A stretch of DNA of 64,000 bases from Sporosarcina sp. FSL W7-1349 (GCF_038003045.1 NZ_JBBOOK010000003.1:62001-126000), one strand, 5' to 3'; counted from the stretch's first letter, positions 51,452 through 59,755 are shown. Notes: generated from the sequence alone by a model not told the origin. Numbers and translations are program-made.

Positions 51452-51562
51452 ATGGTGACATACGAAGCAATTCATATGATGTTCCAATTTGGAATGTTCC
51501 TTGCAACATTGGCAACAGCCGTTGTAGCAATGATTGCTCTATACACCAATAGAAAAAAGTAA
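51452..51562 (+). CDS. Putative holin-like toxin (type I toxin-antitoxin)
   Basis: The 36-residue hydrophobic peptide starts MVTYEAIHMM, contains one membrane helix (FGMFLATLATAVVAMIALY) and ends in a basic tail TNRKK, the pattern of the Bacillales holin-like type I toxins (TxpA/Hol_Tox relatives) that damage the membrane. GGGGGTG lies 6-7 nt before the ATG but is paired in a leader hairpin CACTCCCTT/AAGGGGGTG, so translation should be restrained. An extended -10 (TGATAGAAT) lies upstream. A long hairpin over the stop codon is the likely overlap with an antisense RNA. Confidence 0.75.
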   Translation: MVTYEAIHMMFQFGMFLATLATAVVAMIALYTNRKK

Positions 51563-51605
51563 CCACCCTCCGCTGACTGGCTAGAAAGCTGAGTGGTTAC
51601 TCTTT
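51558..51605. terminator. Hairpin at the toxin 3' end
   Basis: AGTAACCAC/GTGGTTACT encloses an inner stem (CTGGCTAG...AAGCTGAG) and overlaps the toxin stop codon. It would end the toxin mRNA and may be the contact region with an antisense RNA coming from about 51680 on the minus strand, where a TATAAT is present. Confidence 0.55.
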
Positions 51606-51769
51606 GTGACGCCTTATGACTTTTACAGGCCAACCGCACTTCATGCGGATGTCAGCTGCATCGGCTGGGTGTTAGCGCACCTAGTCTTTTTTATTATATG
51701 TCCAGTTTACCACAATCATACGGAGAATACACTTCTTCAATAATTCATTATAAATATTTAGGTTATACA

Positions 51770-52050
51770 GGCAACCAAACAATTTGGAATTAAATGGGTT
51801 CCTGGCACTTAAATACCGATTTACTCATAGAAACACCAACGAATACTAGTTCGTTGGTGTTTTGCAATTGAAGAAATTGGGTGGGATTAAAACGATTGAA
51901 TGCCAATGCCGGTTCAACCATTGGCATCACAACATAAAGCCCGCACCTCGCATAGCACCTAACAATCCCCACAGAATTTTTACTTAGGTATTGGGCTGTC
52001 TCCGATTTCCCACGGCGACAAGGAGGATCGTTAGGGATAGGACAATCATG
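51770..52050. repeat. Direct duplication, left copy (tspO 3' end and downstream)
   Basis: About 280 bp are homologous to 52509-52800. The copy contains the last 21 codons of the TspO-family gene on the minus strand (51984-52050: MIVLSLTILLVAVGNRRQPNT) and the downstream hairpins. In the hairpin CACCAACGAA/TTCGTTGGTG (51828-51853) the change relative to the other copy is compensated on both sides. Confidence 0.9.
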
Positions 52051-52067
52051 TAGGTGACTCAAGGGTG

Positions 52068-52106
52068 GTCGGCCATTTCCCCTAAGAAGGGAGGTGGTCG
52101 TATGTA
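52068..52106 (+). pseudogene. Remnant of a holin-like toxin start
   Basis: The leader CCCCTAAGAAGGGAGGTGG followed by ATG resembles the leaders of the toxins at 47448 and 51452, but the ATG is followed at once by TAG. The following bases up to about 52140 (GTAGCAATACTGTCATTCC) have a relative at 56960-57000. Confidence 0.4.
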
Positions 52107-52140
52107 GTATTAATCGTAGCAATACTGTCATTCCACAATA

Positions 52141-52312
52141 AAAAATAATCCATCCTTGAGTAGGCGCTCATAACGGATGGATTATTTTGTCCGGCTAGCT
52201 GATCCCCCTTGAAGGGAACCTGTTGCTATTACATATTGCAGCAGACCGCCTAATGTTAACGCATTGGGTGGTCCTTTTTAGGTTATTCTTTGTTGCCAAG
52301 TATATTCATGTT
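52141..52312 (-). ncRNA. Probable antisense (antitoxin) RNA
   Basis: A strong minus-strand promoter (TTGAAA, 17 bp, TATAAT; 52347 to 52319) would start a transcript near 52312. It would include a stem GACCACCCAATG/CATTAGGCGGTC and end at the perfect terminator AATAATCCATCC/GGATGGATTATT with a T run at about 52141. Size (about 170 nt), direction and position relative to the toxin remnant at 52068 fit a RatA-like type I antitoxin. Confidence 0.6.
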
Positions 52313-52318
52313 ACTTTT

Positions 52319-52347
52319 ATTATAATGCAGTTTTCTGGTCATTTCAA
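52319..52347 (-). promoter_or_regulatory. Promoter of the antisense RNA
   Basis: On the minus strand TTGAAA and TATAAT (perfect -10) are separated by 17 bp. Confidence 0.7.
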
Positions 52348-52467
52348 CCAAATCACTTTTCATTAGCAAAGAGAGTCAGCAGAAATCACCACGTTCATCC
52401 ACCACCACAATAAAACCTACCCCTAAAAAAACTGTCTCGCTTTACTATGGTAGCTACGCGGGCGGCA

Positions 52468-52515
52468 GGTGCCAGGTTCTAAACCAATTTTGAATTGTTT
52501 TAGAACCTGGCAACC
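52468..52515. repeat. REP-like hairpin 1
   Basis: GGTGCCAGGTTCTAAA / TTTAGAACCTGGCAACC form a near-perfect 16-bp stem. It is related to the hairpins at 58226, 60572 and 63468, and touches the right copy of the tspO duplication. Confidence 0.75.
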
Positions 52516-52800
52516 GAACAATTTAGAATTAAATGGGTTCTTGGTACATAAATAACGATTTAATCAACATAAACGCCAACGAATACTGGTTCGTTGGCGT
52601 TTTACAATTGAAGAAATTGGGTGTTGATTAAAATAATTGAGTGCCAATGCCTGTTCAACAATTGGCATCACAACATAAAGCCCGCACCTCGCATAGCAAC
52701 TCGTCTACATAACAATCCTCACAGAATTTTTACTTAGGTATTGGGCTGTCTCCGATTTCCTATGGCGACAAGGATGATCGATAGGGATAGGACAATCATG
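52509..52800. repeat. Direct duplication, right copy
   Basis: Counterpart of 51770-52050. It includes the 3' end of the intact TspO-family gene and its terminator hairpin CGCCAACGAA/TTCGTTGGCG. Confidence 0.9.
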
Positions 52801-53537
52801 CAGATAACGACGGTCAATATAATGGCGGGGTATTGGTTGTTGAATCCAGTTTCAGATGTATGTTTAGAGTAGATACCGAAATAAGCCCATACTATAGCCA
52901 AACCATACGCCGGGTTGTGTAAGCGAAGCATTGTTGTCACACCGATGATTGTTCCGATAATCAGGATAAGTATAGTCCATGTCACTTCAGATAGCCCAAA
53001 TCCATCCCACCCGATGGAGACAAGGAAAGCTGTAATGTTGGCGATGGTTGCAACTGTGATCCAGCCAAAATAGACACTAAAGGGAAGTTTGATAAAAAAG
53101 CTTTCTTTTATAGTGAGGGAAGCTTCTGCGGTCAATTTGTTGATTTTAATTAGGCAAAGAAGAAGCCCTATCATAATGATGACTGATAGGAATAGTCTTT
53201 CATAATGCCATGCGAGTATCCAAAGAGTATTAAGAATTGAAGAAATTGAAAAGTAGATGCCGACTTGTGTTAATAGACGGGCTGTAGAAGGTTTTTGCTT
53301 GTTGTGAAAGAAACCGAGTTGGTATAAGACATGTAATCCTAATAAGACATAGATGACGCTCCAGATGGAAAATGTAAAGCCTGCTGGGGCAAATAAATTA
53401 CTATATTTCGCTGAAACTTCCCCCGTCGTTTGCCCATTAATGGGTAAGACGTTCGCCAATACATTGGTGACAATCATTAAGACGTATGTAAGAACGATTA
53501 TTGTATTCAACCATACTCGTTTGCTTGTTAAATTCAT
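52734..53537 (-). CDS. TspO/MBR-family-like membrane protein
   Basis: The 267-residue protein has about seven hydrophobic helices, longer than the five-helix bacterial TspO of about 160 residues. The segment FAPAGFTFSIWSVIYVLLGLHVLY near residue 50 resembles the TspO/MBR pattern P-x-W-x-F-x-P-x-W, as in the long tryptophan-rich sensory proteins of Bacillales. Ligand and role are unknown. AAGGAGGAT precedes the ATG. Its 3' end is duplicated at 51984-52050. Confidence 0.7.
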   Translation of the reverse strand: MNLTSKRVWLNTIIVLTYVLMIVTNVLANVLPINGQTTGEVSAKYSNLFAPAGFTFSIWSVIYVLLGLHVLYQLGFFHNKQKPSTARLLTQVGIYFSISSILNTLWILAWHYERLFLSVIIMIGLLLCLIKINKLTAEASLTIKESFFIKLPFSVYFGWITVATIANITAFLVSIGWDGFGLSEVTWTILILIIGTIIGVTTMLRLHNPAYGLAIVWAYFGIYSKHTSETGFNNQYPAIILTVVICMIVLSLSIILVAIGNRRQPNT

Positions 53538-53704
53538 CGTATCCTCCTTTCTCGAACTATATTCATCACTATTTTCTCCTATTCCTGTTTTCCAACAATA
53601 TAAACGGGTTTTGGCAGTTGTCTATGTAGTAAACTAATCAATAAGCATTACGATCAATTTACGCTTGTCGAATAGCAATGATCCTTTCAAAAAAGGGAGA
53701 TCTT

Positions 53705-55146
53705 ATGAAAAAAACACTTGTTTCTATGATAATGGTACTTCTATTGTTCTCAGGACTCTCGCAAAGAAGCTATGCGATGTCAGATGCGCAGGCTGAGGCC
53801 ATACAGGCGTTGCTGGACGATGCTTCTCGTATATCCGGTGTGCCGGGCTTGTCAGTCGCAATTTTGGCCGATGAGAAAGAATACTATTACTCCTCCGGTT
53901 ATGCAGACCTTGAAAAAGGAATACCCGCAAGTGAAAACACATTATACGAGCTGGCCTCGGTCAGTAAAGCCTTTACCGCCATAGGTATACTGTTGCTGGA
54001 GGAGCAAGGACTTTTATCTATGACCGACTCAATCCAAGACTATTTACCTTGGCTTACGCTAAAATATCAAGGAAAACCTGTTGATATGCAGAGCCTTACT
54101 CTTAATAATTTTCTTCATCATACAAGCGGTCTGACCAATAATAAACATGCCCAGCTTATCCCTCAAGGCAATACTCCTGATATGCTGCAAAAGACGGTGG
54201 AAGTGCTGGTGAATGCTGATTTATCCTTTCCTCCTGGCAAACAATATACGTATGGAACCATTAATTATGATGTGTTAGGTCTGGTGATCGAGCAAGTATC
54301 GGGTCAAAGCTACGAAAGCTTTATGACCGAACGGGTATTCCAGCCGTTAGGCCTTAACCAGACATTCGTCTATAAAGAGGATGCCCTGGCTACTGGACAG
54401 CTGGCACAAGGCTATCGTTCTTCTTTTTTTAAAACAATCCCCTATAACGCGCCGGATTATTCCGGAAATAAACCGGCAGGCTATATCATCTCTTCTACAA
54501 AAGACATGGCGCGCTGGATGGGTATTCAGATGGGAATTGTGAAAGATATACCAGAAATATTTCACACCGCTATTCAAAAGTCGCATCAGGGGGATAGGTC
54601 CGTTCTGGCTGTTGACACTATGTATTATGCAGCAGGCTGGATGGTAAACGCTGACCAAACGATTATCGAGCATTCAGGAGAAAACCCAAACTTCAGAACC
54701 CAAGTAGTGCTATTACCCAACGAACGAACAGCCATCTGCTTATTGGCCAACGGCGCCAATATCAATAGCAGCATGGTACTAAAAATCAAAGATATAGTAG
54801 ACGGCAATTTGTCGAAAACCTATGAAATAAGCAGCACACAGCGGATATTCTTTTGTCAATTGCAACCATTATTTGTTGCTTGTTAACTGTTTTATTTTTT
54901 GTTTTGGGATTCCAAAGGCGGAAATTAAATAAAAAGCAGCCAATCACAAAAAAAAGAAAAATTGCATCCTTCATTTTAATACTAGTTACAGCGGCTCTAA
55001 GTATAACAGGCTTTGCCCTTGAGTGGCCAATCATACTTGTTTGGGAAACCTATAGTATTCTTACTGCCCTCATTTCGGTAACACTATTAACAGCAAGCCT
55101 TGCATGGCTTGTATACACTGGTAGATATAACCGTTCGCTCAAATAG
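53705..55146 (+). pseudogene. Serine hydrolase (beta-lactamase family), probably frameshifted before its membrane tail
   Basis: The first frame (53705-54886, 393 residues) has a signal peptide to about SYA24, SxxK motif Ser85-Val-Ser-Lys88, YGTINYDVLG at the place of the usual YxN motif (Asn replaced by Thr) and HSGENP near the end, the layout of penicillin-binding-protein-like esterases. It then diverges into IFFCQLQPLFVAC and stops. A second frame that overlaps it (from about 54838 to 55146) gives three hydrophobic helices (SIATIICCLLTVLFFVLGF and more), as expected for the C-terminal membrane region of such proteins. A single-base shift near 54840 would join them. AAGGGAG precedes ATG 53705. 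The catalytic domain may still be made. Confidence 0.7.
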
Positions 55147-55369
55147 CCTTACCTCCTTCGACTGGATGGCATAAAAGAAGGATCTAACGTTTAGTCATGC
55201 CCAGTGAGGTGTGGGGCTACTCAGTTGAACGAAAACGAAATCCTCGGTTATTTTTCATACAAAAATGAGTGTGGGAGCAAGGGCATCGATTCACTATTTG
55301 TAGAATAAGAAAAAAATAATATAATTCCTACACTATACGGAAAATAAAAAATCGGGGTTGTGAAGTTTA

Positions 55370-56317
55370 ATGAATACGGATAAAAGTTCATACATTGAGC
55401 AATGTATTATCAAATATGAGGAAATTATAATTAAGGCAAAAGAAGGAACCGAAAAAGATAATGAAATACTAGCAAAGATCGTCAAATCAATGTCATTTGG
55501 ACTCTTACCAATCAACTATAATAGTTGGTTAGAGGAGTGCTTTTCACATCAAGACTGGCAAAAGTGGAATGATTTAATCTTCCAGCAAATGCGTTATGTA
55601 TTACTTCCGGGATGCAGCGGAGGGTATGACCATTGTCAAAACTTCTTACATATTTTAGAGGCATTCGCTTGCGGGGATAACGAAACGATGGAGCGCATTC
55701 TTCCGTCCGAACTGGGTTTAGCTAAAAATGGCTACCCGTTTTATATTGTGATGAGCAACCTCTTGAGTGCCGTGTGGTATAGAGATGAAATACTGTTGCC
55801 AAAAGCGCTTGAGGCTGCCGAAAAATTTGTTGGCACGAAGAAACCACAATGGGAGCGTTCAGGAGCTGCATTTCTACTTTCATTACACAAAGAAGATGCC
55901 GAGGGAATGGGGACACATTTGCAAAATTTGTGTTCAGGATACATGCGTGCAGATTTCAGTAAAGCGATGAAACAGCTATGTGTGCCTGCACATGGTCTTT
56001 ATTGTTTGGCACAAAACTTATTGCCAGCAGAGATATTTCAACAGATAAAAATGCCGGAACACAAGAACTTTTCTCAGGGATTTGCAAAATGGAGAAATGA
56101 AAATTCACGCCCTAGATTAAATCTATACTTTGAATATCCGGCACCTTTGGAAATCCTCAATCAAATTTATATGGCTCCAGTGGCCAAAAGCATTATTTCA
56201 CAACCATATCTACATAGCGATAATCCGTATCATTCTCCGCAATTAAAGAAAAAATGGTTTCTTGATGAGGAGGCGATGCTAAAAGCCTTTGTTGAAAATT
56301 TGAACATTACTCCCTAA
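55370..56317 (+). CDS. Helical protein, possibly Imm49-like immunity protein
   Basis: The 315-residue, mostly helical protein has repeated short alanine/leucine-rich helices (HILEAFACGDNETMERIL, FYIVMSNLLSAVWYRDE, AAFLLSLHKEDAEGMGTHL). This spacing of helices with a gene-dose pattern (conserved Asp after AFACG and LHKED) reminds me of the Imm49 immunity family, but I cannot confirm it. There is no signal peptide. It lies among other immunity-type genes in the ssrA hot spot. GGGGTTGTGAAG is a weak ribosome site. Confidence 0.55.
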   Translation: MNTDKSSYIEQCIIKYEEIIIKAKEGTEKDNEILAKIVKSMSFGLLPINYNSWLEECFSHQDWQKWNDLIFQQMRYVLLPGCSGGYDHCQNFLHILEAFACGDNETMERILPSELGLAKNGYPFYIVMSNLLSAVWYRDEILLPKALEAAEKFVGTKKPQWERSGAAFLLSLHKEDAEGMGTHLQNLCSGYMRADFSKAMKQLCVPAHGLYCLAQNLLPAEIFQQIKMPEHKNFSQGFAKWRNENSRPRLNLYFEYPAPLEILNQIYMAPVAKSIISQPYLHSDNPYHSPQLKKKWFLDEEAMLKAFVENLNITP

Positions 56318-56375
56318 CGGGAAAAACCGTTAAATAAATTAGTACGGAAGCAGAGCTAACCTCATGCAACTCAAT

Positions 56376-56465
56376 CAAACGGAAGCGCGAAACCCAATAG
56401 ACAATTTACACGGGTAGATGCTTGGGTGTTGAAGCCTCTAGATGCGGGTTCGTTTCCCGCTTCCA
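56376..56465 (+). pseudogene. Third ssrA fragment (3' 90 nt)
   Basis: From CAAACGGAAGCGCGAAACCC to the T arm (GCGGGTTCGTTTCCCGC) and TTCCA the sequence matches the last 90 nt of tmRNA with a few changes. It looks like an old attachment scar that marks the right border of a former insertion. Confidence 0.85.
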
Positions 56466-56590
56466 CGGTCCTCATAGGGAATAGGTTATAAGCATACGAA
56501 GTGCGATGAATTAGGGATGTTGAACGGAGGGTGAACTTCTGGTCAATGTCCTTTTCTCATCTTATGAAATAAAAATGAGGGGAGTTGTTT

Positions 56591-56887
56591 ATGGACTCAT
56601 TGAATGGAACACCACGGGAAGAACGTCAAAAACGTGTTCGATTTGGGGTTGGGATGGCCGCTATTGACGGTGGAAAGCCGACTGATTTTACACGGGGATT
56701 ATTAAAACAGTACGAAAATGGTGGGGTTTCGGTAAAGCATTTAATACAAGCGATTATTTATAAGTATGGGATTAAGGTCGTTCAAACATTATCACGCTTG
56801 AATCGCACGAGCCCAGGTAAGGACGATACATTCGTGCTTGATATCGAAAATGATCCAGAAGATAGTGGCCTTCCAACCTTACTATGA
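56591..56887 (+). CDS. Small protein resembling VbhA-type antitoxins
   Basis: The 98-residue protein begins MDSLNGTPREERQKRVRFG and has GMAAIDGGKPTDFTRGLLKQYENGGVSV. This recalls the antitoxin VbhA pattern, in which an N-terminal helix is followed by a small G-x-x-P-x-x...Y-x-x-G-x-I/V-S motif. No Fic toxin is adjacent, so it would be an orphan. ATG 56591 follows GAGGGGAG at about 8 nt. The call is tentative. Confidence 0.45.
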   Translation: MDSLNGTPREERQKRVRFGVGMAAIDGGKPTDFTRGLLKQYENGGVSVKHLIQAIIYKYGIKVVQTLSRLNRTSPGKDDTFVLDIENDPEDSGLPTLL

Positions 56888-56954
56888 AACAACAGGGCTT
56901 GAGGTGGTATTTTCGTATGATTCATTAAGGAACTCAATTTCGTGATCATTGATA

Positions 56955-57138
56955 GGTTTAAGAACGTATGAATTGTAGTAGCAATTCTGTTGCACCACAA
57001 AAAAATCCATCCCTGAGAGGCTGCTCATAAAGGATGGATTATTTTATCCAACTAGCTGATCCCCCTTGCAGGGAACTTGCTATTACTTTCTACAGACCGC
57101 CTAATGTCAGTAGTATTGGAAGGAGGTCCTTTTAGCTT
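56955..57138. repeat. Second copy of the type I toxin-antitoxin 3' module (decayed)
   Basis: Bases 56955-57138 parallel 52100-52275: GTATGAATTGTAGTAGCAAT, then the terminator AAATCCATCC/GGATGGATTATTT, then CTAGCTGATCCCCCTTG, and a stem with CAGACCGCCTAATG. The antisense promoter seen at 52319 is not present here, being replaced by sequence before the SDR gene. Confidence 0.65.
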
Positions 57139-57180
57139 ATTCGTTTGGAACAAAAGAATTCGCACAGGTACCGTTCGCTA

Positions 57181-57915
57181 TTACATCGCCGTCAAGCCGC
57201 CATCAACGATGAATTCAGAGCCTGTTGAGTAGCTGGATTCATCGGAAGCTAGGTAAAGTACGAGTTTCGAGACTTCTTCGGGTTGGGCCATTCTGCCGAG
57301 TGGGATGGAATTCGCAAATTCTTTGATCATCTCGACAGAATCGCCTTCCATTACCATTGGTGTTTCGATGACACCTGGGTGAACGGAGTTGACACGGATG
57401 TTAAGATGCGCGAGTTGAAGGGCAGCTGCTTTCGTCATGCCGCGTACCGCAAATTTCGTATCGGTGTAGCCGACAGCGCCGCCGACCAATCCGTTGATCG
57501 AAGAGATGTTCACAATTGAGCCGGACCCAGCTTTTTGCATGGAAGGGACGACTGCTTTCATGCCAAGGAATACGGAAACTTGGTTGATGTCAACAATTTT
57601 ACGGTAATCATCTTCTGTAAGCTCCAAGAAAGGCGTACCGATACTGATTCCGGCATTGTTTACTAGAATGTGTACGGGACCAAACGCTTTCTCCGCCTCT
57701 TCCACTACCGTTTTCCAATCTGCCGCACTCGTTACATCTTGCTTCACGAACTTTGCATTGCCGCCCAGTTCCTTTTCAAGGGCCTGTCCGCCCGCTTCAT
57801 TGATATCTGTAAATACAACTTTCGCGCCTTCAGCTATAAATCTTCGGACATGCGTTTCGCCCATTCCACGCGCCCCGCCAGTTACAATTGCAACTCTATC
57901 TGTCAATTTACCCAT
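57181..57915 (-). CDS. Short-chain dehydrogenase/reductase
   Basis: The 244-residue classical SDR oxidises or reduces an alcohol/carbonyl with NAD(P). Cofactor site TGGARGMG (12-19), NNAG (86-89), Ser138/139, catalytic Tyr150 and Lys154 (YTDTK), and VHPGVIETPM are all present. Residue Asp37 after the second strand (VFTDIN) suggests NAD preference. Substrate is unknown; members of this subgroup are often called 3-alpha- or glucose dehydrogenase-like. GGAGCG precedes the ATG. Confidence 0.93.
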   Translation of the reverse strand: MGKLTDRVAIVTGGARGMGETHVRRFIAEGAKVVFTDINEAGGQALEKELGGNAKFVKQDVTSAADWKTVVEEAEKAFGPVHILVNNAGISIGTPFLELTEDDYRKIVDINQVSVFLGMKAVVPSMQKAGSGSIVNISSINGLVGGAVGYTDTKFAVRGMTKAAALQLAHLNIRVNSVHPGVIETPMVMEGDSVEMIKEFANSIPLGRMAQPEEVSKLVLYLASDESSYSTGSEFIVDGGLTAM

Positions 57916-58071
57916 ACAAAACGCTCCTTTTTTATGTAATCGCTCCTTACAATTTAAGTGTAAGGTTTTTATTGGGAAATGTCTAAAAGTTGGTCCATGG
58001 AGAGTTGTTAAAAAAGGTCATTATTGACAGACGAATGACAATGAACCAAATTCGTTGGCTTTCATATGAAC

Positions 58072-58219
58072 TCACTCCTTTTCTTCCATAAACATGAGTT
58101 GCATAAGTACGCTCGGAGACTCATCGTTCATGTCGAAATCCTCGAATGGCTTGGGCCAGTCGCCTACCGGGCAGATGGCCATTGTGATGAAGCGGATGGC
58201 ACCGCTCAGCTCATGAACT
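58072..58219 (-). pseudogene. C-terminal fragment of a zinc-ribbon protein paralogue
   Basis: The minus strand reads ELSGAIRFITMAICPVGDW then PKPFEDFDMNDE and on to a stop, homologous to the end of the protein at 60882-61658 (FVKMATCPVCTWPEPFEDFD). The second cysteine of the CxxC is lost (CPVG) and the N-terminal 210 residues are missing. A REP-like hairpin begins 7 bp beyond the break. Confidence 0.8.
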
Positions 58220-58225
58220 TAGAAA

Positions 58226-58266
58226 AGGTTCTAAATCAATTCAGAATTGCTTTAGAACCTGGCACC
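58226..58266. repeat. REP-like hairpin 2
   Basis: AGGTTCTAAA / TTTAGAACCT stem with inner CAATTC/GAATTG pairing, followed by GGCACC. It is close in sequence to hairpin 1 at 52468. Confidence 0.75.
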
Positions 58267-58357
58267 TTTCACTACGAAGAGGTAGAATATAATAATGTTT
58301 AATAAGAGAAAATCAAATTTACAATAATGTAGATGAATAAGTCGGGGGGGCTCGGTA

Positions 58358-58786
58358 TTGAAGAAAATTGAAAACGAAATCGAGTTATTTGAACACTTTA
58401 GAAGCATGGGAATAAGAAATAGGACTTCTGAAATTGAGATACCTGGAGCCGGAAAGTTTCGGATATTTTTTCAAGATGCTGAGGATGTTGGCCGGGACAT
58501 TAATGTAGATTCGGATGAAATCATGATAAATGATGACGAGCAATTTACACTCTGGGACGATGTATTATTGAAATTGAAGCAAACAATCAGTCATCCAAGT
58601 TTCGAGACGTGGTTCAAAAATACATCCGCCATCCTGCTTGATGATCATCATATCGGTGTAGTGTGCAGCAATAGTTTTCAGGTAGATTGGTTGCAAACAA
58701 ACTATAGGCAGACTCTTATCGACATACTTGAAGAAGTGACGGGGAAACAAATTGAGCTGGAGATTGTTGTAGGAAACTCCCAATAA
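58358..58786 (+). CDS. Stand-alone DnaA domain I-like protein
   Basis: Residues about 62-142 match the N-terminal domain of DnaA: LWDDVLLKLKQTISHPSFETWFKNT, then a VVCSNSFQVDWLQTNYRQTL segment and a final TGKQIELEIV. There is no AAA+ or DNA-binding domain. The first 60 residues are an acidic, unrecognised region. In DnaA this domain mediates self-association and binding of DnaB or SirA-type regulators, so the protein might bind those partners. TTG 58358 follows GGGGGGG at about 9 nt. Confidence 0.75.
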   Translation: MKKIENEIELFEHFRSMGIRNRTSEIEIPGAGKFRIFFQDAEDVGRDINVDSDEIMINDDEQFTLWDDVLLKLKQTISHPSFETWFKNTSAILLDDHHIGVVCSNSFQVDWLQTNYRQTLIDILEEVTGKQIELEIVVGNSQ

Positions 58787-58927
58787 GGACAGTCAGCCGA
58801 ATCCTACAGTAAGCATAAGCAGCTATGAAAACAATAAATAACGAAATCCAAGGCCTTTGTCGAAATTAATTGAGGTCAAGAATAATCGTGATGTCCAAGA
58901 TATGACTGATTAATGGGGGAATGTATC

Positions 58928-59476
58928 ATGAACAAAGAAGAATTATACAGATTGGTTGATACGATTCCCGAAAACGAGCGGGCTGCTGTTGCAAGGTTTC
59001 TTAAGGTGAAAGCAATGCCCACAGAAGACCTGACGGATGAAGGAATTGAAGCCATCAGGGAAAAATACGGTAAGGGTGAATTTTATAAATATGCAACCAC
59101 CGATGAGCTAAAAGCGGGATTCCAGAATGTGAACGAGATGATTATGTATCGCAAAGAATTCAATGAGGTATTTGAAGTAACAGTATCGGAAGAAAGATGG
59201 GTGGCCTTGAAAACGTATTTGCGAGACTTGAATCAACCGGAAAATATGCCGACTGCCCATGAAATAGAGATTTTCAGGTTGCACGAATTAGAGAAGAACA
59301 GCCCAGACTATGTGACTTACACACATGAGGAGCTAATGGACTGTTATATTGATGATTACGATGAGGTAAGCGCCGCAAAAGTGATGAAAGAAGACTTGCT
59401 TCAATCGATAGACTGTATGTCGGCTGAGCATTTAAAGCTTGTAAGTGAGTATGTTATGAAGCTTGAGGATGATTGA
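58928..59476 (+). CDS. Unrecognised acidic helical protein
   Basis: The 182-residue protein is acidic. Its start (NKEELYRLVDTIPENERAAVARFLKV) resembles the short helical pair seen in DUF2281-type antitoxin-like proteins, and a similar pair recurs at the end (LLQSIDCMSAEHLKLVSEYVMKL). The middle is not recognised. ATG 58928 is chosen because GGGGGA lies 7 nt before it; the ATG at 58913 is part of the leader. A terminator follows. Confidence 0.6.
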   Translation: MNKEELYRLVDTIPENERAAVARFLKVKAMPTEDLTDEGIEAIREKYGKGEFYKYATTDELKAGFQNVNEMIMYRKEFNEVFEVTVSEERWVALKTYLRDLNQPENMPTAHEIEIFRLHELEKNSPDYVTYTHEELMDCYIDDYDEVSAAKVMKEDLLQSIDCMSAEHLKLVSEYVMKLEDD

Positions 59477-59537
59477 ATTTCTGGCTGGATCCTGGGAATA
59501 TATACGGTACCTAGCCAATATACATAATTCACTATAA

Positions 59538-59583
59538 AAAGGATGAACACAATCTTGGCGTGACAGATTGTGCTTATCCTTTT
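59538..59583 (+). terminator. Terminator
   Basis: AAGGATGAACACAATCT / AGATTGTGCTTATCCTT (17-bp stem with one mismatch) is followed by TTAT. Confidence 0.8.
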
Positions 59584-59755
59584 ATCCATGACCCATCCCA
59601 TTTATCGCCATAATGCACAGGCACCTCTCAATTATCCAATTCATTTCCCTTTGATTTCATCACGAAATACATATAAAATATACTTCTACACTTCTTTAAT
59701 TTGCAGAGGAAGTATGAACCGATATAAAGAATAATTATCCAAGTGGAGGCTACTT

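Noticed and set aside
51784-52140. 113-codon minus-strand frame over the left tspO duplication
   Set aside because: Only the last 21 codons (51984-52050) match TspO; the rest translates the toxin leader and hairpin DNA.
47267-56465. Calling the outer ssrA segments complete integrative elements
   Set aside because: No integrase, excisionase or perfect direct repeats are visible there; only ssrA pieces remain, so they are treated as remnants.
58066-58302. Plus-strand 78-codon frame
   Set aside because: The opposite strand is the homologous one (fragment of the zinc-ribbon protein); the plus frame also runs through a REP-like hairpin.
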